Shown here: positions 16,428 to 25,107 of the stretch, in pieces
Position numbering within the stretch: the stretch's first letter is position 1
Layout of the letters: every line of letters starts with the position of its first letter
From: JBBTTE01 sp038064375
Lineage (GTDB): Bacteria > Patescibacteriota > Saccharimonadia > Saccharimonadales > UBA4665
NCBI GenBank assembly: GCA_038064375.1
Contig: JBBTTF010000004.1
Span: forward strand, 1 to 64,000
DNA: 64,000 nt
Direction: 5' to 3'
The notes under the pieces: generated by a model
Seen by the model: only the letters and a program-made list of their open reading frames with translations
Told to the model about the DNA's origin: nothing
Database searches by the model: none
Translations under genes and position numbers: made by a program

Positions 16428-17183
16428 ATGGTAACTCAAGTCAAAACTGCCAAAGAAATCGCAGCCATGCGCGAGAGCGGTCGGATGCTGGCCACCGTTT
16501 TGCAGATTCTAAAAGGTGAGTTACAAGTCGGCATGTCGACCAAGCAACTTGCCGATATCTCAGCCGAGGAGCTCAAAAAACTAGGTGGCGAACCGGCTTT
16601 CAAGGGCTATCAAGGTTTTCCAGAAGTGATTTGTATATCTGTTAATGACGAAGTTGTGCACGGAATCCCGCGCGCCAACAAAATTATCAACGAGGGCGAC
16701 ATAGTCAGTCTAGACTTTGGCGTGACATACAAAGGAATGATTACCGACTCCGCAATCAGCGTGATTGCTGGCAAGCCCAAGCAAAAGGGACATATTCGCT
16801 TGCTGCAAGATACTGAGAATGCACTGAATGTTGGAATTAGCACGCTGCGTGATCAAGTTCGGACTGGCGACATTGGTTCTGCAATCGAGGCTTCGCTTAA
16901 GAAAAGGCCATACGGAATCGTTCGCGATCTCGTTGGTCATGGCGTCGGGCACCATGTTCACGAAGACCCTAACATTCCTAATTATGGGCGCGCCAACACT
17001 GGTCCGTGGCTTAGCAAGGGCATGACAATAGCCATAGAGCCAATGGTGACTCTCGGCACAGAAAAGGTCTACGTTGCCAACGATGGTTGGACAATTCTGA
17101 CGGCTGACGGCTCGTGGGCAGCTCATTTTGAGCACTCCGTATTGATAACAGAAGATGGCGCCGAAATCTTGACTCAAGTCTAA
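16428..17183 (+). CDS. map: methionine aminopeptidase type I
   Basis: Map removes the initiator Met after deformylation. The 251-residue product shows the pita-bread fold motifs: HGIPRANKIINEGDIVSLDFGV (His and the first metal Asp), TDSAISV (second Asp), GHGVGHHVHEDP (metal His), TIAIEPM (Glu) and HFEHSVLI (Glu). All five metal ligands are present. Length is typical. It starts nine bases behind adk, so the operon is rpsU-yqeY-adk-map, and with def and fmt it completes N-terminal Met processing in this window. Confidence 0.96.
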   Translation: MVTQVKTAKEIAAMRESGRMLATVLQILKGELQVGMSTKQLADISAEELKKLGGEPAFKGYQGFPEVICISVNDEVVHGIPRANKIINEGDIVSLDFGVTYKGMITDSAISVIAGKPKQKGHIRLLQDTENALNVGISTLRDQVRTGDIGSAIEASLKKRPYGIVRDLVGHGVGHHVHEDPNIPNYGRANTGPWLSKGMTIAIEPMVTLGTEKVYVANDGWTILTADGSWAAHFEHSVLITEDGAEILTQV

Positions 17184-17200
17184 AACGTTCGAGAGTACGC

Positions 17201-17230
17201 TTGCGATGCACGAAGCAATAGCGCTATACT
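17201..17230 (+). promoter_or_regulatory. ftsA promoter
   Basis: TTGCGA (17201-17206), an 18-base spacer and TATACT (17225-17230). The -10 box ends nine bases before the ftsA ATG, indicating a leaderless or nearly leaderless message. Confidence 0.65.
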
Positions 17231-17239
17231 GATGGCCAG

Positions 17240-18469
17240 ATGAACGGCTCCAATCCAGAATATTTCGTAGGCCTAGATGTCGGCACCAGCAAGATTCGTT
17301 GCGTTGTCGGAACTTTTGACCCAAACGGCACTAACAAACCTTCAATCATAGGTCATGGACAAGCGCCTAACCAAGGTATGCGTCGTGGTGCTGTGGTTCA
17401 TGTTGATGATGTAGCTGATGCGATTGTCCACGCCGTTACAGAGGCAGAACGAATTTCCGGCAAAAGCATTAAGCAGGCAACAGTTAACGTCAACGGTTCA
17501 CACGTTGGTGGAATTAACTCCGAGGGTGTGATTGCAATCTCGGCTGCCAACCGCGAAATTACTATAGAAGATCGTCAACGCGTCGAAGAGGCTGCGACGA
17601 TTGTAAGTTTGCCCCCCAACAGAGAGATTATTCAGTTTTTTGCCAAGAACTACAGTCTTGATGGCCAGCGCAACATCAAAGATCCAGTTGGTATGCACGG
17701 TGTTCGCTTAGAAGTTGATGCCCACATTGTGACGGCGGCTTCACCGAACCTGCGCAATCTAGATATGGCTCTCCAAAAAGCCGAAATTAGCGTCACCCAT
17801 CACACAGTTTCTGGGCTCGCCGCCGCCGAAGCCGTCCTCAGCCGCCAACAAAAAGAGGCCGGAACAGCCCTAATCGACATCGGTGCCGGCACAACCAACC
17901 TTATCGTTTTTGAAGATGGCGAAGTCCAGCACGTGGCCGTCCTGCCAATCGGCGGCCAACATATCACCAATGATCTCGCGATTGGCCTCAGAACTGATCT
18001 TGATATCGCCGAAGCCATCAAGTTAGAGCACGCTGACCTACGAGAGAACACCAAAAAGATCAACGTCATGGTCAGAATCGGCAACAAGAACCACAACTTC
18101 TCATTCGACCAAATCACCATGATAGTAGAGGCCCGCGCCGAAGAGCTATTAGAGTACGTCGACAAAGAGCTACAGCGAATCAAGCGCTCACGCAAACTCC
18201 CCGGCGGTATTGTTATCACTGGCGGCACTTCCAAACTGCCCGGCCTCGATGAGCTAGCCCGCGAAAAGCTGCAATTACCAGCGCGGATAGGCAAACTCCA
18301 CAATATCGGCGGTCTTGTTGATACTGTTGAGGATCCAGCTTTTACAACTGTTGTTGGTCTAATGCTACTCGACATGCTGCTTTTGCCATCACTGCCACCC
18401 GACACTAGCCGTGGTGCACAGCAAGCCAAAGCGATTTTGGGCAACGTTTTCGCCCGCTTCAAGGGCTAA
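17240..18469 (+). CDS. ftsA: cell division protein FtsA
   Basis: FtsA is the actin-like ATPase that tethers the FtsZ ring to the membrane. The 409-residue product begins YFVGLDVGTSKIRCVVG (phosphate 1). It has the SHS2 1C domain (about 85-165), phosphate 2 ALIDIGAGTTNLIVFEDG (about 212-229) and the adenosine motif GGIVITGGTSKLPG (about 322-335). The C-terminus NVFARFKG is a short amphipathic helix, the expected membrane-targeting sequence. The unknown gene at 18518 separates it from ftsZ. Confidence 0.95.
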   Translation: MNGSNPEYFVGLDVGTSKIRCVVGTFDPNGTNKPSIIGHGQAPNQGMRRGAVVHVDDVADAIVHAVTEAERISGKSIKQATVNVNGSHVGGINSEGVIAISAANREITIEDRQRVEEAATIVSLPPNREIIQFFAKNYSLDGQRNIKDPVGMHGVRLEVDAHIVTAASPNLRNLDMALQKAEISVTHHTVSGLAAAEAVLSRQQKEAGTALIDIGAGTTNLIVFEDGEVQHVAVLPIGGQHITNDLAIGLRTDLDIAEAIKLEHADLRENTKKINVMVRIGNKNHNFSFDQITMIVEARAEELLEYVDKELQRIKRSRKLPGGIVITGGTSKLPGLDELAREKLQLPARIGKLHNIGGLVDTVEDPAFTTVVGLMLLDMLLLPSLPPDTSRGAQQAKAILGNVFARFKG

Positions 18470-18481
18470 ACAGCTGCCAAA

Positions 18482-18510
18482 TTTGTAAATACAACAACTT
18501 ATGTTAAAAT
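18482..18510 (+). promoter_or_regulatory. promoter of the gene between ftsA and ftsZ
   Basis: TAAAAT (18505-18510) with a weaker TTTGTA (18482-18487) 17 bases upstream. The -10 box ends seven bases before the ATG at 18518, so the gene has its own leaderless promoter. Confidence 0.55.
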
Positions 18511-18517
18511 AAGTTTG

Positions 18518-19543
18518 ATGACTGAGCTAGGTGCTGAGATAGAAGCCCCAAACTACCCAGAAATAGGACATGATTATTTGCCAGATAATGTTGTGGTGCA
18601 TTTTCATTTTGGCCCGCATGCAGCTGCTGAGCATGTCGATACTGTTAAGGAATTACTTCCCAAAGCTGATATAGTCGTGCCAGAATTGCACGGCTGGAAC
18701 GAGGCCAATATCAGTGACTACAGGGCTATATCTAGAGGAGACCAGAAGGCTCTAGACAGACTAACTCAGGATAATCCTTATGACCACTTGGCAGCCTATA
18801 GGCATGAAATGTATCGAGCTTTATTTGATAAGTGGAAGCCTGTGATATTCATTGATGCGTCGGAGGATGAAGCCAAAGCCTTGGGCAAAAACCCAACGCA
18901 TACTTTACTTGGAACCGTAGTGACTACTAATTTGGACGAAACCCTCCAAAATTACTCCCGACTTATTACTGGTTTTGCCAAGCAAAGCGAAGCACGTAAT
19001 CAAATGATGATAGGTAATCTAGGAACAAAAGTTACAGATATAGTAACGGGACACCCCAAGCTTAAGAGCAAGCCTCAAGTTAATGTCCTTGCCACTTTAG
19101 GATCGCTGCACCTTCCTATGTACGAATATCTCAAACAACAACCAGAAACTTCAGAGAATGTCACGGCCTCAATGTCGCCAATCAGAGCTCCTCATGATGA
19201 GGCTTTTCTTGCATATTCTAGGGGTCATGAGCCTAGTAGGGATCAATTGGTGGAGTTCTTGATGATTGACGCCTTTGCTAGAGTGCCATCATTAGTTGAT
19301 TCTGGCTTATCAATGATGTCACCTAGCAACGATGCCGTTTCGCCTCGAACCGAGACCCTAGTGGTATATACGGCAATTGATCTCATGAAACATGATGAAG
19401 CGGCGGTGAACTTGGCACTTGATATTGCCGCACATGGTTTTACGCAGGAGAGACGGGAGTGCCTAATGCCATACATAAGTGCTGCCAACAAGAAACTTTA
19501 TGAAACAACTGGCCAGTTTATAGACCCAAACCAAGAATCATAG
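18518..19543 (+). CDS. hypothetical protein between ftsA and ftsZ
   Basis: The product is 341 residues, apparently soluble, and I do not assign a family. The N-terminal part, VVVHFHFGPHAAAEHV ... LLPKADIVVPELHGWNEA, faintly resembles the start of TraB/PrgY/Tiki-type proteins (a GxxH-like strand followed by a VELD-like motif), but this is weak. The central part is helical, and the C-terminal 100 residues are helical with many Asp and Ala. There is no membrane segment. It has its own promoter with the -10 box seven bases before the ATG. The position between ftsA and ftsZ invites a division role, but nothing in the sequence proves it. Confidence 0.6.
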   Translation: MTELGAEIEAPNYPEIGHDYLPDNVVVHFHFGPHAAAEHVDTVKELLPKADIVVPELHGWNEANISDYRAISRGDQKALDRLTQDNPYDHLAAYRHEMYRALFDKWKPVIFIDASEDEAKALGKNPTHTLLGTVVTTNLDETLQNYSRLITGFAKQSEARNQMMIGNLGTKVTDIVTGHPKLKSKPQVNVLATLGSLHLPMYEYLKQQPETSENVTASMSPIRAPHDEAFLAYSRGHEPSRDQLVEFLMIDAFARVPSLVDSGLSMMSPSNDAVSPRTETLVVYTAIDLMKHDEAAVNLALDIAAHGFTQERRECLMPYISAANKKLYETTGQFIDPNQES

Positions 19544-19634
19544 ACATCCGAACAAAAAATAAGTACCCTTGTGCAAATAAATATATTGAACAATGCGAGC
19601 CAATGCTGACGGTAATTTTGCCCGAGCAAATTTG

Positions 19635-19663
19635 TTGAACTTTAAGAGGCGCTAGCGTATACT
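19635..19663 (+). promoter_or_regulatory. ftsZ promoter
   Basis: TTGAAC (19635-19640) and TATACT (19658-19663) with a 17-base spacer. Unlike ftsA, ftsZ has a leader of about 38 bases with an AAAGGGG ribosome site. Confidence 0.7.
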
Positions 19664-19708
19664 ACGACTTATATAAAGATAGCTTTTTCGAGGTAATAAA
19701 GGGGTTTT

Positions 19709-21076
19709 ATGTCAGAAGTAGTTCAGCCAGCAATCGAGACTTTCGCACAGATCAAAGTAATCGGCGTCGGCGGCGCTGGTGGCGCAGCTATCAACCGAAT
19801 GGTTGAGGCTGGCATCGAGAACGTCCAGTTCATCGCTGTTAACACTGACGCGCAGGCCCTTCATCACTCCAAGGCTAACGTCAAGATTCACATTGGTCAA
19901 GAAGCTACTCGTGGTCTAGGTGCTGGTGCTGATCCTACGGTAGGCGAGCAGGCTGCTATCGAGTCCCGTGAAGAGATCAAGCAAGCTATCGAAGGCGCCG
20001 ACATGGTATTTGTGACCATTGGTGCTGGTGGCGGTACTGGTAGCGGCGGTGGTCACGTTGTTGCCGAAGTTGCTAACGAGCTAGGTATTCTAGTAGTCGG
20101 CTTTGCTACTAAGCCTTTCGCCTTTGAAGGTGAGAAGCGCCGCAAGAACGCTGAGCAAGCTATCGAGAAGCTACGCACAGCCGTCGACACACTGATCATT
20201 ATTCCTAACGACCGACTGCTGCAGACTATTGACCGTGATACACCTCTGACAGAGGCCTTCAAGGTCGCTGACGACGTTCTAAGACAGGGCGTACAGGGCA
20301 TTTCTGACCTGATTACTGTTCACGGTTTGATCAACTTAGACTTTGCCGATGTTAAGGCTGTTATGAGCAAGGCCGGCTCAGCTCTTATGGGTATCGGTCG
20401 TGCTAACGGTGAGAACCGTGCCGTATTGGCTGCTCAGCAGGCAATTGAGTCACCACTACTAGAGGTTTCTATCGATGGTGCCCGCGGTATTCTATTCAAT
20501 GTTATTGGTGGCAATGACCTATCAATGCATGAGATTAACGCCGCCGCCGAGGCGATCACAACTGCTGCTGACCCTGACGCCAACATTATCTTTGGTGCCA
20601 CAATCAACCCTGATCTTGAGGGCGAGGTCATCATAACGGTTGTCGCTACTGGTTTTGACGCTTCTTACTTTGCTAAGCGTGCCGCTGACTCTAAGTCTTC
20701 AGCTAGCGCCCCGACTGGTCCTAAGCTAGACAACACCAACACAACCAAGAAAGACGAGAAGGCTCTATCCGAGATCGACATGGACCTAGGTGACGACAAC
20801 GAGGACATCCATGATTTCACCAAAGAGACCTCAATGCCCAACATCTGGTCAATCCATGAAGATGACGAAGACTCCAAGGATGACAGCTCTGATAAGGGCA
20901 GTGATGACGACAAGGACAAGTCCGACACCGATTCAGCCGTCGTTACCAGCAGCCTAGAAGAAGAGCTAGAGAAGCCATCCTTCCTACGCCGCCTCGGTCG
21001 CCGCCACAAAGACGCCAACAAAGACGATGACAAAAAGTCCGACAACCCCTCAGACTCCAAAGACGACACTAAGTAG
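19709..21076 (+). CDS. ftsZ: cell division GTPase FtsZ
   Basis: FtsZ polymerises into the division ring. The 455-residue product has the tubulin signature GGGTGSG (107-113) and the N-terminal GVGGAGGAAINRM loop. The T7/synergy region is around NLDFADVKAVM. After the globular core (to about 318) comes a long acidic linker of Asp, Lys and Ser. The conserved C-terminal peptide that binds FtsA is recognisable as EKPSFLRRLGRR, but it is followed by a further 20 or so Asp/Lys/Ser-rich residues instead of the usual short end. The total length exceeds that of E. coli FtsZ (383) because of this linker. Confidence 0.96.
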   Translation: MSEVVQPAIETFAQIKVIGVGGAGGAAINRMVEAGIENVQFIAVNTDAQALHHSKANVKIHIGQEATRGLGAGADPTVGEQAAIESREEIKQAIEGADMVFVTIGAGGGTGSGGGHVVAEVANELGILVVGFATKPFAFEGEKRRKNAEQAIEKLRTAVDTLIIIPNDRLLQTIDRDTPLTEAFKVADDVLRQGVQGISDLITVHGLINLDFADVKAVMSKAGSALMGIGRANGENRAVLAAQQAIESPLLEVSIDGARGILFNVIGGNDLSMHEINAAAEAITTAADPDANIIFGATINPDLEGEVIITVVATGFDASYFAKRAADSKSSASAPTGPKLDNTNTTKKDEKALSEIDMDLGDDNEDIHDFTKETSMPNIWSIHEDDEDSKDDSSDKGSDDDKDKSDTDSAVVTSSLEEELEKPSFLRRLGRRHKDANKDDDKKSDNPSDSKDDTK

Positions 21077-21082
21077 CAGAAA

Positions 21083-21178
21083 AACTTAATGTTTCCTGAA
21101 AAAGGAGCGCTAAACCATGCAGAGTGCAAGCGCAGCGAAGCACCTCTGCGTGCGCTCCGCCTCAGGAAATATTAAGTT
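21083..21178 (+). other. 96-base imperfect hairpin behind ftsZ
   Basis: AACTTAATGTTTCCTGA (21083-21099) pairs with TCAGGAAATATTAAGTT (21162-21178) with one G-U pair. GGAGCGC (21104-21110) pairs with GCGCTCC (21152-21158). An inner arm pairs GCAGAG with CTCTGC. No T run follows, so it is not a standard terminator. It may be an ftsZ 3' stability or antisense element, or a repeat element (unresolved). Confidence 0.6.
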
Positions 21179-21220
21179 CTACCCCAATAATTCGTATTAA
21201 ATAATACACCAATAAATACC

Positions 21221-21272
21221 TTGCAAAACGCTACAGCTAGGGCTATATTGGAACTACGCAGCACTATATGTG
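21221..21272 (+). promoter_or_regulatory. nrdR promoter with candidate NrdR box
   Basis: TTGCAA (21221-21226), 17 bases, TATATT (21244-21249). Immediately downstream CACTATATGTG (21262-21272) is a near-palindrome resembling the NrdR box core (CAC, A/T-rich centre, GTG). A weaker CATATAGAC lies about 22 bases further on. Autoregulation of nrdR is expected from the family. The box call is by eye only. Confidence 0.45.
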
Positions 21273-21334
21273 GAAAATCAAATATCATATAGACAACAAA
21301 ATGCTGAGTACATTTAATGGTAAGAGGAGGCAGC

Positions 21335-21802
21335 ATGAAATGCACTCAATGCCAAAGCGAAGATATCAAAGTGATAGAATCGCGAGACGTGGCAGAGGGC
21401 CAAGCAATTCGCCGCCGCCGTATGTGTAATAGTTGTAGCTACCGCTTCACAACTTATGAACGCTTGGAAAGACCGCAACTTATCATCATTAAAAATGATG
21501 GTAAACGTGAATTATTCAGCCGAGCTAAGCTGCTTGCAGGACTATATAGGGCCTGCGAGAAGACTTCTGTCACCAGCTTAGAACTCGAGAAAGTAGTCGC
21601 CGCGATTGAGCAAGAGCTCTATGCTTGTGGGGATCAGGAAGTTAAATCTACACGCATTGGCGAATTGGTGATGGAACAATTGGCAAGGCTAAATGAAGTT
21701 GCCTATGTACGTTTTGCAAGTGTCTACCGACGCTTCAAGGATATCGCTAGCTTCGAGCAAGAGCTATCTTTGGTCAAGCAAGGCAAGCATATAGCGGCTT
21801 AG
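21335..21802 (+). CDS. nrdR: transcriptional repressor NrdR
   Basis: NrdR represses ribonucleotide reductase genes when dATP is high. The 155-residue product begins with a zinc ribbon, MKCTQCQSEDIKVIESRDV ... CNSCSYRFTTYERLERP, with two CxxC pairs. An ATP-cone domain follows (LIIIKNDGKRELFSRAKLLAGLYRAC, about 48-73). It starts behind AGGAGG at 21325-21330, which excludes the six-codon longer reading. It lies 91 bases ahead of nrdJ, its likely target, and has a candidate box in its own promoter. Length is normal (about 150). Confidence 0.95.
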   Translation: MKCTQCQSEDIKVIESRDVAEGQAIRRRRMCNSCSYRFTTYERLERPQLIIIKNDGKRELFSRAKLLAGLYRACEKTSVTSLELEKVVAAIEQELYACGDQEVKSTRIGELVMEQLARLNEVAYVRFASVYRRFKDIASFEQELSLVKQGKHIAA

Positions 21803-21893
21803 CGCCTACTGTTTTGAGAGCACAGTAAGCGTTCGAACTCCAATACAAACACATTAAAACAATAAAAACCTAAGGGAGTGAGGGATACTAACA

Positions 21894-24719
21894 ATGGGAC
21901 AGACAACTAGCCTAGGGGTAGAGAGGCTTTTTACCCCCGCAAAATCTAAAGCGTACGACCAGCTTAAATGGTCTAAAAAAGATTCAATTATTAAAAATCC
22001 GATGAGCGATACACCGGTCTTTGAGCAACGCGGTGTGGAGTTTCCCGAAGGCTGGTCCCTGAATGCTATAAACATTGTGGCTCAGAAGTACTTTAGTGGT
22101 ACCCCCGGCTCCAAAGACAGAGAGAGTTCTCTTAAGCATTTGATTGATCGTGTTGTTGATACAACAACACGTCAAGGTGTTCAGGAAGGTTATTTCAGCA
22201 GCGAGGTAGAAGCTGAAGACTTCCGTGAGGAGCTTAAGTACATCCTTGCTACTCAGCGTGCGGCCTTTAATAGCCCCGTTTGGTTTAACATCGGTGTACC
22301 AGAGCGAGCTCAGCAGGCTAGTGCTTGTTTCATTCTCGGTATTGAGGACACTATGCCAGCTATTCTTAACTGGTACGTCGAAGAGGGAATGATCTTTAAG
22401 GGCGGCTCCGGCTCCGGCATTAACATTAGTCCTATTAGGTCTTCTGTTGAGCAGCTTGGTAAGAGCGCTGGCACAGCCAGCGGACCGCTGAGCTTTATGC
22501 GTGGTGCCGACGCTAGCGCTGGTGCTATCAAGAGTGGCGGCAAGACTCGTCGCGCAGCTAAGATGGTAATTCTTAACGCAGAACACCCTGATATAGAAGA
22601 GTTTATCTGGAGCAAGGCAATCGAAGAGCGCAAAGCTCGTGACCTTCAGACCCTAGGTTGGGATATGAGCTTAGATGGTAAGGACTCCTTTAGCGTGCAA
22701 TACCAGAATGCCAACATTTCAATGCGTGTAACAGATGAGTTTATGCAGGCTGTAGAAGATGACGCAGACTGGGACCTTAAGGCTGTTAAGACTGGCAAGC
22801 CAGTTAAGACCGTCAAAGCTCGCGATCTATTCCGTCAGTTCTCTGAGGCCGCATGGGAATGTGCTGACCCTGGAATGCAGTTCGATACTACTATCAACAA
22901 GTGGCACACTACACCTAACCAAGGCCGTATTAACGGTTCTAACCCTTGTAGTGAGTACATGCACCTAGATAACTCAGCCTGTAACTTGGCTAGTCTCAAC
23001 TTGCTTAAGTACCTCAAAGAGGACAACACCTTTGATATCAAGTCTTTCGTTCACTCGGTAGAGCTAATCTTTACCGCCCAAGAAATCTTGGTCGGCTACA
23101 GTGAGTATCCAACCGAGTCTATTACTAAGACTGCCAAGGCTTATCGTGAGCTAGGTATTGGTTACGCCAACCTAGGCGCACTACTAATGGCTCTAGGTCT
23201 GCCATATGACTCTGATGAGGGCCGCGCTATTGCTGCCAGCATCACTGCTCTAATGACCGGACAGAGTTACGCAACTAGCGCCAAGATCGCTAAGCGTATT
23301 GGTCCATTTGCTGGCTTTAGCAAGGACCGCGAAGGTACTCTTAATGTCTTGCGCATGCACCGTGCCGAAGTTTCTAAGATTGACGCCTCCCTAGTACCAG
23401 AAGAACTGCTTAGCGCAGCTGCTGGTGCGTGGGACGATGCTGTCGAACTTGGCGAGCTTTACGGAGTACGCAACTCACAGGCCTCAGTATTGGCGCCAAC
23501 TGGCACCATTGGTTTGATGATGGACTGTGACACTACAGGTATTGAGCCAGATCTAGGCCTTGTTAAGGTCAAGAAGCTAGTCGGTGGCGGCACAATGAGC
23601 ATTGTCAACCAGACTGTGCCACGTGCTCTCAAGATCTTGGGATACACCAAGCCTCAGATCGCCGCCATTGTAGAGTACATCGACACCGAGAAGACTATCC
23701 TAGGTGCACCACATCTCAAGAAGGATCACGAAGCTGTCTTTGCTTGCTCAATGGGCGATAACTCCATCCACTATCTTGGCCACGTCAAGATGATGGCTGC
23801 TGTTCAGCCTTTCTTGAGCGGCGCTATCAGCAAGACTGTTAACATGCCCGAGGAAGCCACTGTCGAAGACATTGAGCAGATTCACATTGACTCATGGAAG
23901 ATGGGCCTCAAGGCTGTCGCAATTTACCGCGACAACTGTAAGGTTGCTCAACCTCTTAGTATGGCTAAGAAGGCAGGCGCCGAAAAGGATGCTCCTGCAG
24001 CCGAGACCGCAGCCGCTGTAGAGGCTTGGGGAGACCAAGTCGTCCTCAAGGGTGCTGTTCGCCGCAAACTGCCACGAGTCCGCAATAGCAGGACTTACAA
24101 GTTCCAGATTGCCGACCTAGAAGGTTACTTCACCATTGGTGAGTACGAGGATGGTACACCCGGCGAGCTGTTCATCAGTGTCAGCAAGCAGGGATCAACC
24201 CTTTCTGGCCTAATGGATTCATTCGCGATTAGTGTTAGTCACGGCTTGCAGTTTGGCGTACCTCTCAAGAGCTACGTTAAGACTTTGCGCGGAACTAGCT
24301 TCGCGCCATCAGGTATGACTGATGACGTTGAAATCCGCACAGCTAGCTCAATTACTGACTACATCTTCCGTCGCTTGGCCCTAGATTACCTAAGCTTTGA
24401 CGACCGTTTAGAGCTAGGAATGGCCTCTATCGATGACATGCCAGAAATTCAGACAACTCTGCTAGAAGAAGCCCCAGCACCTGTAGCCGAAGCTCCAGTT
24501 GAGCTAGCTAAGGCCGCCAATAGAGCAGCTCAGGCATTACCTGCGCCTGCAGTAACCTCGCCACCAGTTAACGAGGCACCGGCCATTGTTACCGAAGAGG
24601 CGAACGCCTTAGTAGGCGATTCAACTGCACCACTTTGCTACAACTGTGGCAACCAGACTCAACGCGCCGGTAGCTGCTACGTCTGTACTTCTTGCGGCTC
24701 TACAACTGGCTGTAGCTAA
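21894..24719 (+). CDS. nrdJ: class II (adenosylcobalamin-dependent) ribonucleotide reductase
   Basis: The enzyme makes deoxyribonucleotides with a B12 cofactor and does not need oxygen. In the 941-residue product, PVFEQRGVEFPEGWS (about 39-53) is the class II start and NPCSE (350-354) holds the active-site Cys and Glu. QASVLAPTGTIGLMMDCDTTGIEPD (about 531-555) is the radical-site and finger-loop region. The C-terminus has a zinc-ribbon-like tail, CYNCGNQTQRAGSCYVCTSC (about 918-937), which usually holds the redox-active cysteines. The ribosome site AAGGGAG is 15 bases before the ATG. It has no small subunit nearby, as expected for class II. It requires imported cobalamin unless made elsewhere in the genome. 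Confidence 0.95.
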   Translation: MGQTTSLGVERLFTPAKSKAYDQLKWSKKDSIIKNPMSDTPVFEQRGVEFPEGWSLNAINIVAQKYFSGTPGSKDRESSLKHLIDRVVDTTTRQGVQEGYFSSEVEAEDFREELKYILATQRAAFNSPVWFNIGVPERAQQASACFILGIEDTMPAILNWYVEEGMIFKGGSGSGINISPIRSSVEQLGKSAGTASGPLSFMRGADASAGAIKSGGKTRRAAKMVILNAEHPDIEEFIWSKAIEERKARDLQTLGWDMSLDGKDSFSVQYQNANISMRVTDEFMQAVEDDADWDLKAVKTGKPVKTVKARDLFRQFSEAAWECADPGMQFDTTINKWHTTPNQGRINGSNPCSEYMHLDNSACNLASLNLLKYLKEDNTFDIKSFVHSVELIFTAQEILVGYSEYPTESITKTAKAYRELGIGYANLGALLMALGLPYDSDEGRAIAASITALMTGQSYATSAKIAKRIGPFAGFSKDREGTLNVLRMHRAEVSKIDASLVPEELLSAAAGAWDDAVELGELYGVRNSQASVLAPTGTIGLMMDCDTTGIEPDLGLVKVKKLVGGGTMSIVNQTVPRALKILGYTKPQIAAIVEYIDTEKTILGAPHLKKDHEAVFACSMGDNSIHYLGHVKMMAAVQPFLSGAISKTVNMPEEATVEDIEQIHIDSWKMGLKAVAIYRDNCKVAQPLSMAKKAGAEKDAPAAETAAAVEAWGDQVVLKGAVRRKLPRVRNSRTYKFQIADLEGYFTIGEYEDGTPGELFISVSKQGSTLSGLMDSFAISVSHGLQFGVPLKSYVKTLRGTSFAPSGMTDDVEIRTASSITDYIFRRLALDYLSFDDRLELGMASIDDMPEIQTTLLEEAPAPVAEAPVELAKAANRAAQALPAPAVTSPPVNEAPAIVTEEANALVGDSTAPLCYNCGNQTQRAGSCYVCTSCGSTTGCS

Positions 24720-24937
24720 CTCCCAAGCTGGTTTAGTAGCATGAAGTCGTCCGTACTTTTGCGGACGACTGGCGGTTGTACTGGTATTTCACCGGCGTAA
24801 GACACTCCGCTAGAGCCAGTGCTTGTCTCTTTGACTTGGCTTCGTACTGCGGGCTTACCTATCGCTTGAGTTTTTTCAGGTGTTACTGCTTTTTTCTCTG
24901 GTATTCGCCACTCTTGTTCGTATCCTTTATATTCCAT
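24716..24937 (-). CDS. small hypothetical protein (weak)
   Basis: The frame encodes 73 residues, polar and without recognisable domains. In its favour are a ribosome site (GAGGAT, about six bases before the ATG) and an upstream hairpin with AATCAGG/CCTGATT arms at about 24970-24997. Against it, a perfect nine-base inverted repeat (AGTCGTCCG 24745-24753, CGGACGACT 24762-24770) runs through its 3' end, and its stop overlaps the nrdJ stop region. It may be a leftover or a real small gene. No function is proposed. Confidence 0.4.
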   Translation of the reverse strand: MEYKGYEQEWRIPEKKAVTPEKTQAIGKPAVRSQVKETSTGSSGVSYAGEIPVQPPVVRKSTDDFMLLNQLGS

Positions 24938-24981
24938 TTTTTATCCTCAAATCTCTTCCTCAAATTAAAAATCAGGTCCTC

Positions 24982-25107
24982 GGTTGAAGCCTGATTAATT
25001 TTCTGGGTTGTACTGGAGCCGCGAGCGAGCGTCGCGGGCTAGGCTTCAACCATGATGAAGCACAACCCCGTAAGGTTGAGGAGGAGAAGGTTCAGCCGTT
25101 GCTTCAT
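24982..25107 (+). ncRNA. candidate structured noncoding RNA
   Basis: GGTTGAAGCCT (24982-24992) pairs with AGGCTTCAACC (25041-25051), enclosing an AGCCGCGA/TCGCGGGCT hairpin (25017-25040). ATGAAGCA (25055-25062) pairs with TGCTTCAT (25100-25107), enclosing CAACC/GGTTG (25063-25078) and the purine run GAGGAGGAGAAGG (25078-25090). The nested stems exceed what an ordinary spacer shows. It does not match RNase P, SRP RNA, tmRNA or cobalamin riboswitch core motifs as I know them. The strand is undetermined. It may act on the gene at 25218 or as its own RNA. Confidence 0.4.

Noticed and set aside
17800..18462. 220-residue frame antisense to ftsA
   Set aside because: Ser/Arg-rich, no domain pattern, and the opposite strand encodes a clear FtsA.
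21984..22586. 200-residue frame antisense to nrdJ
   Set aside because: Lies wholly inside the conserved NrdJ sequence and shows no recognisable protein features.
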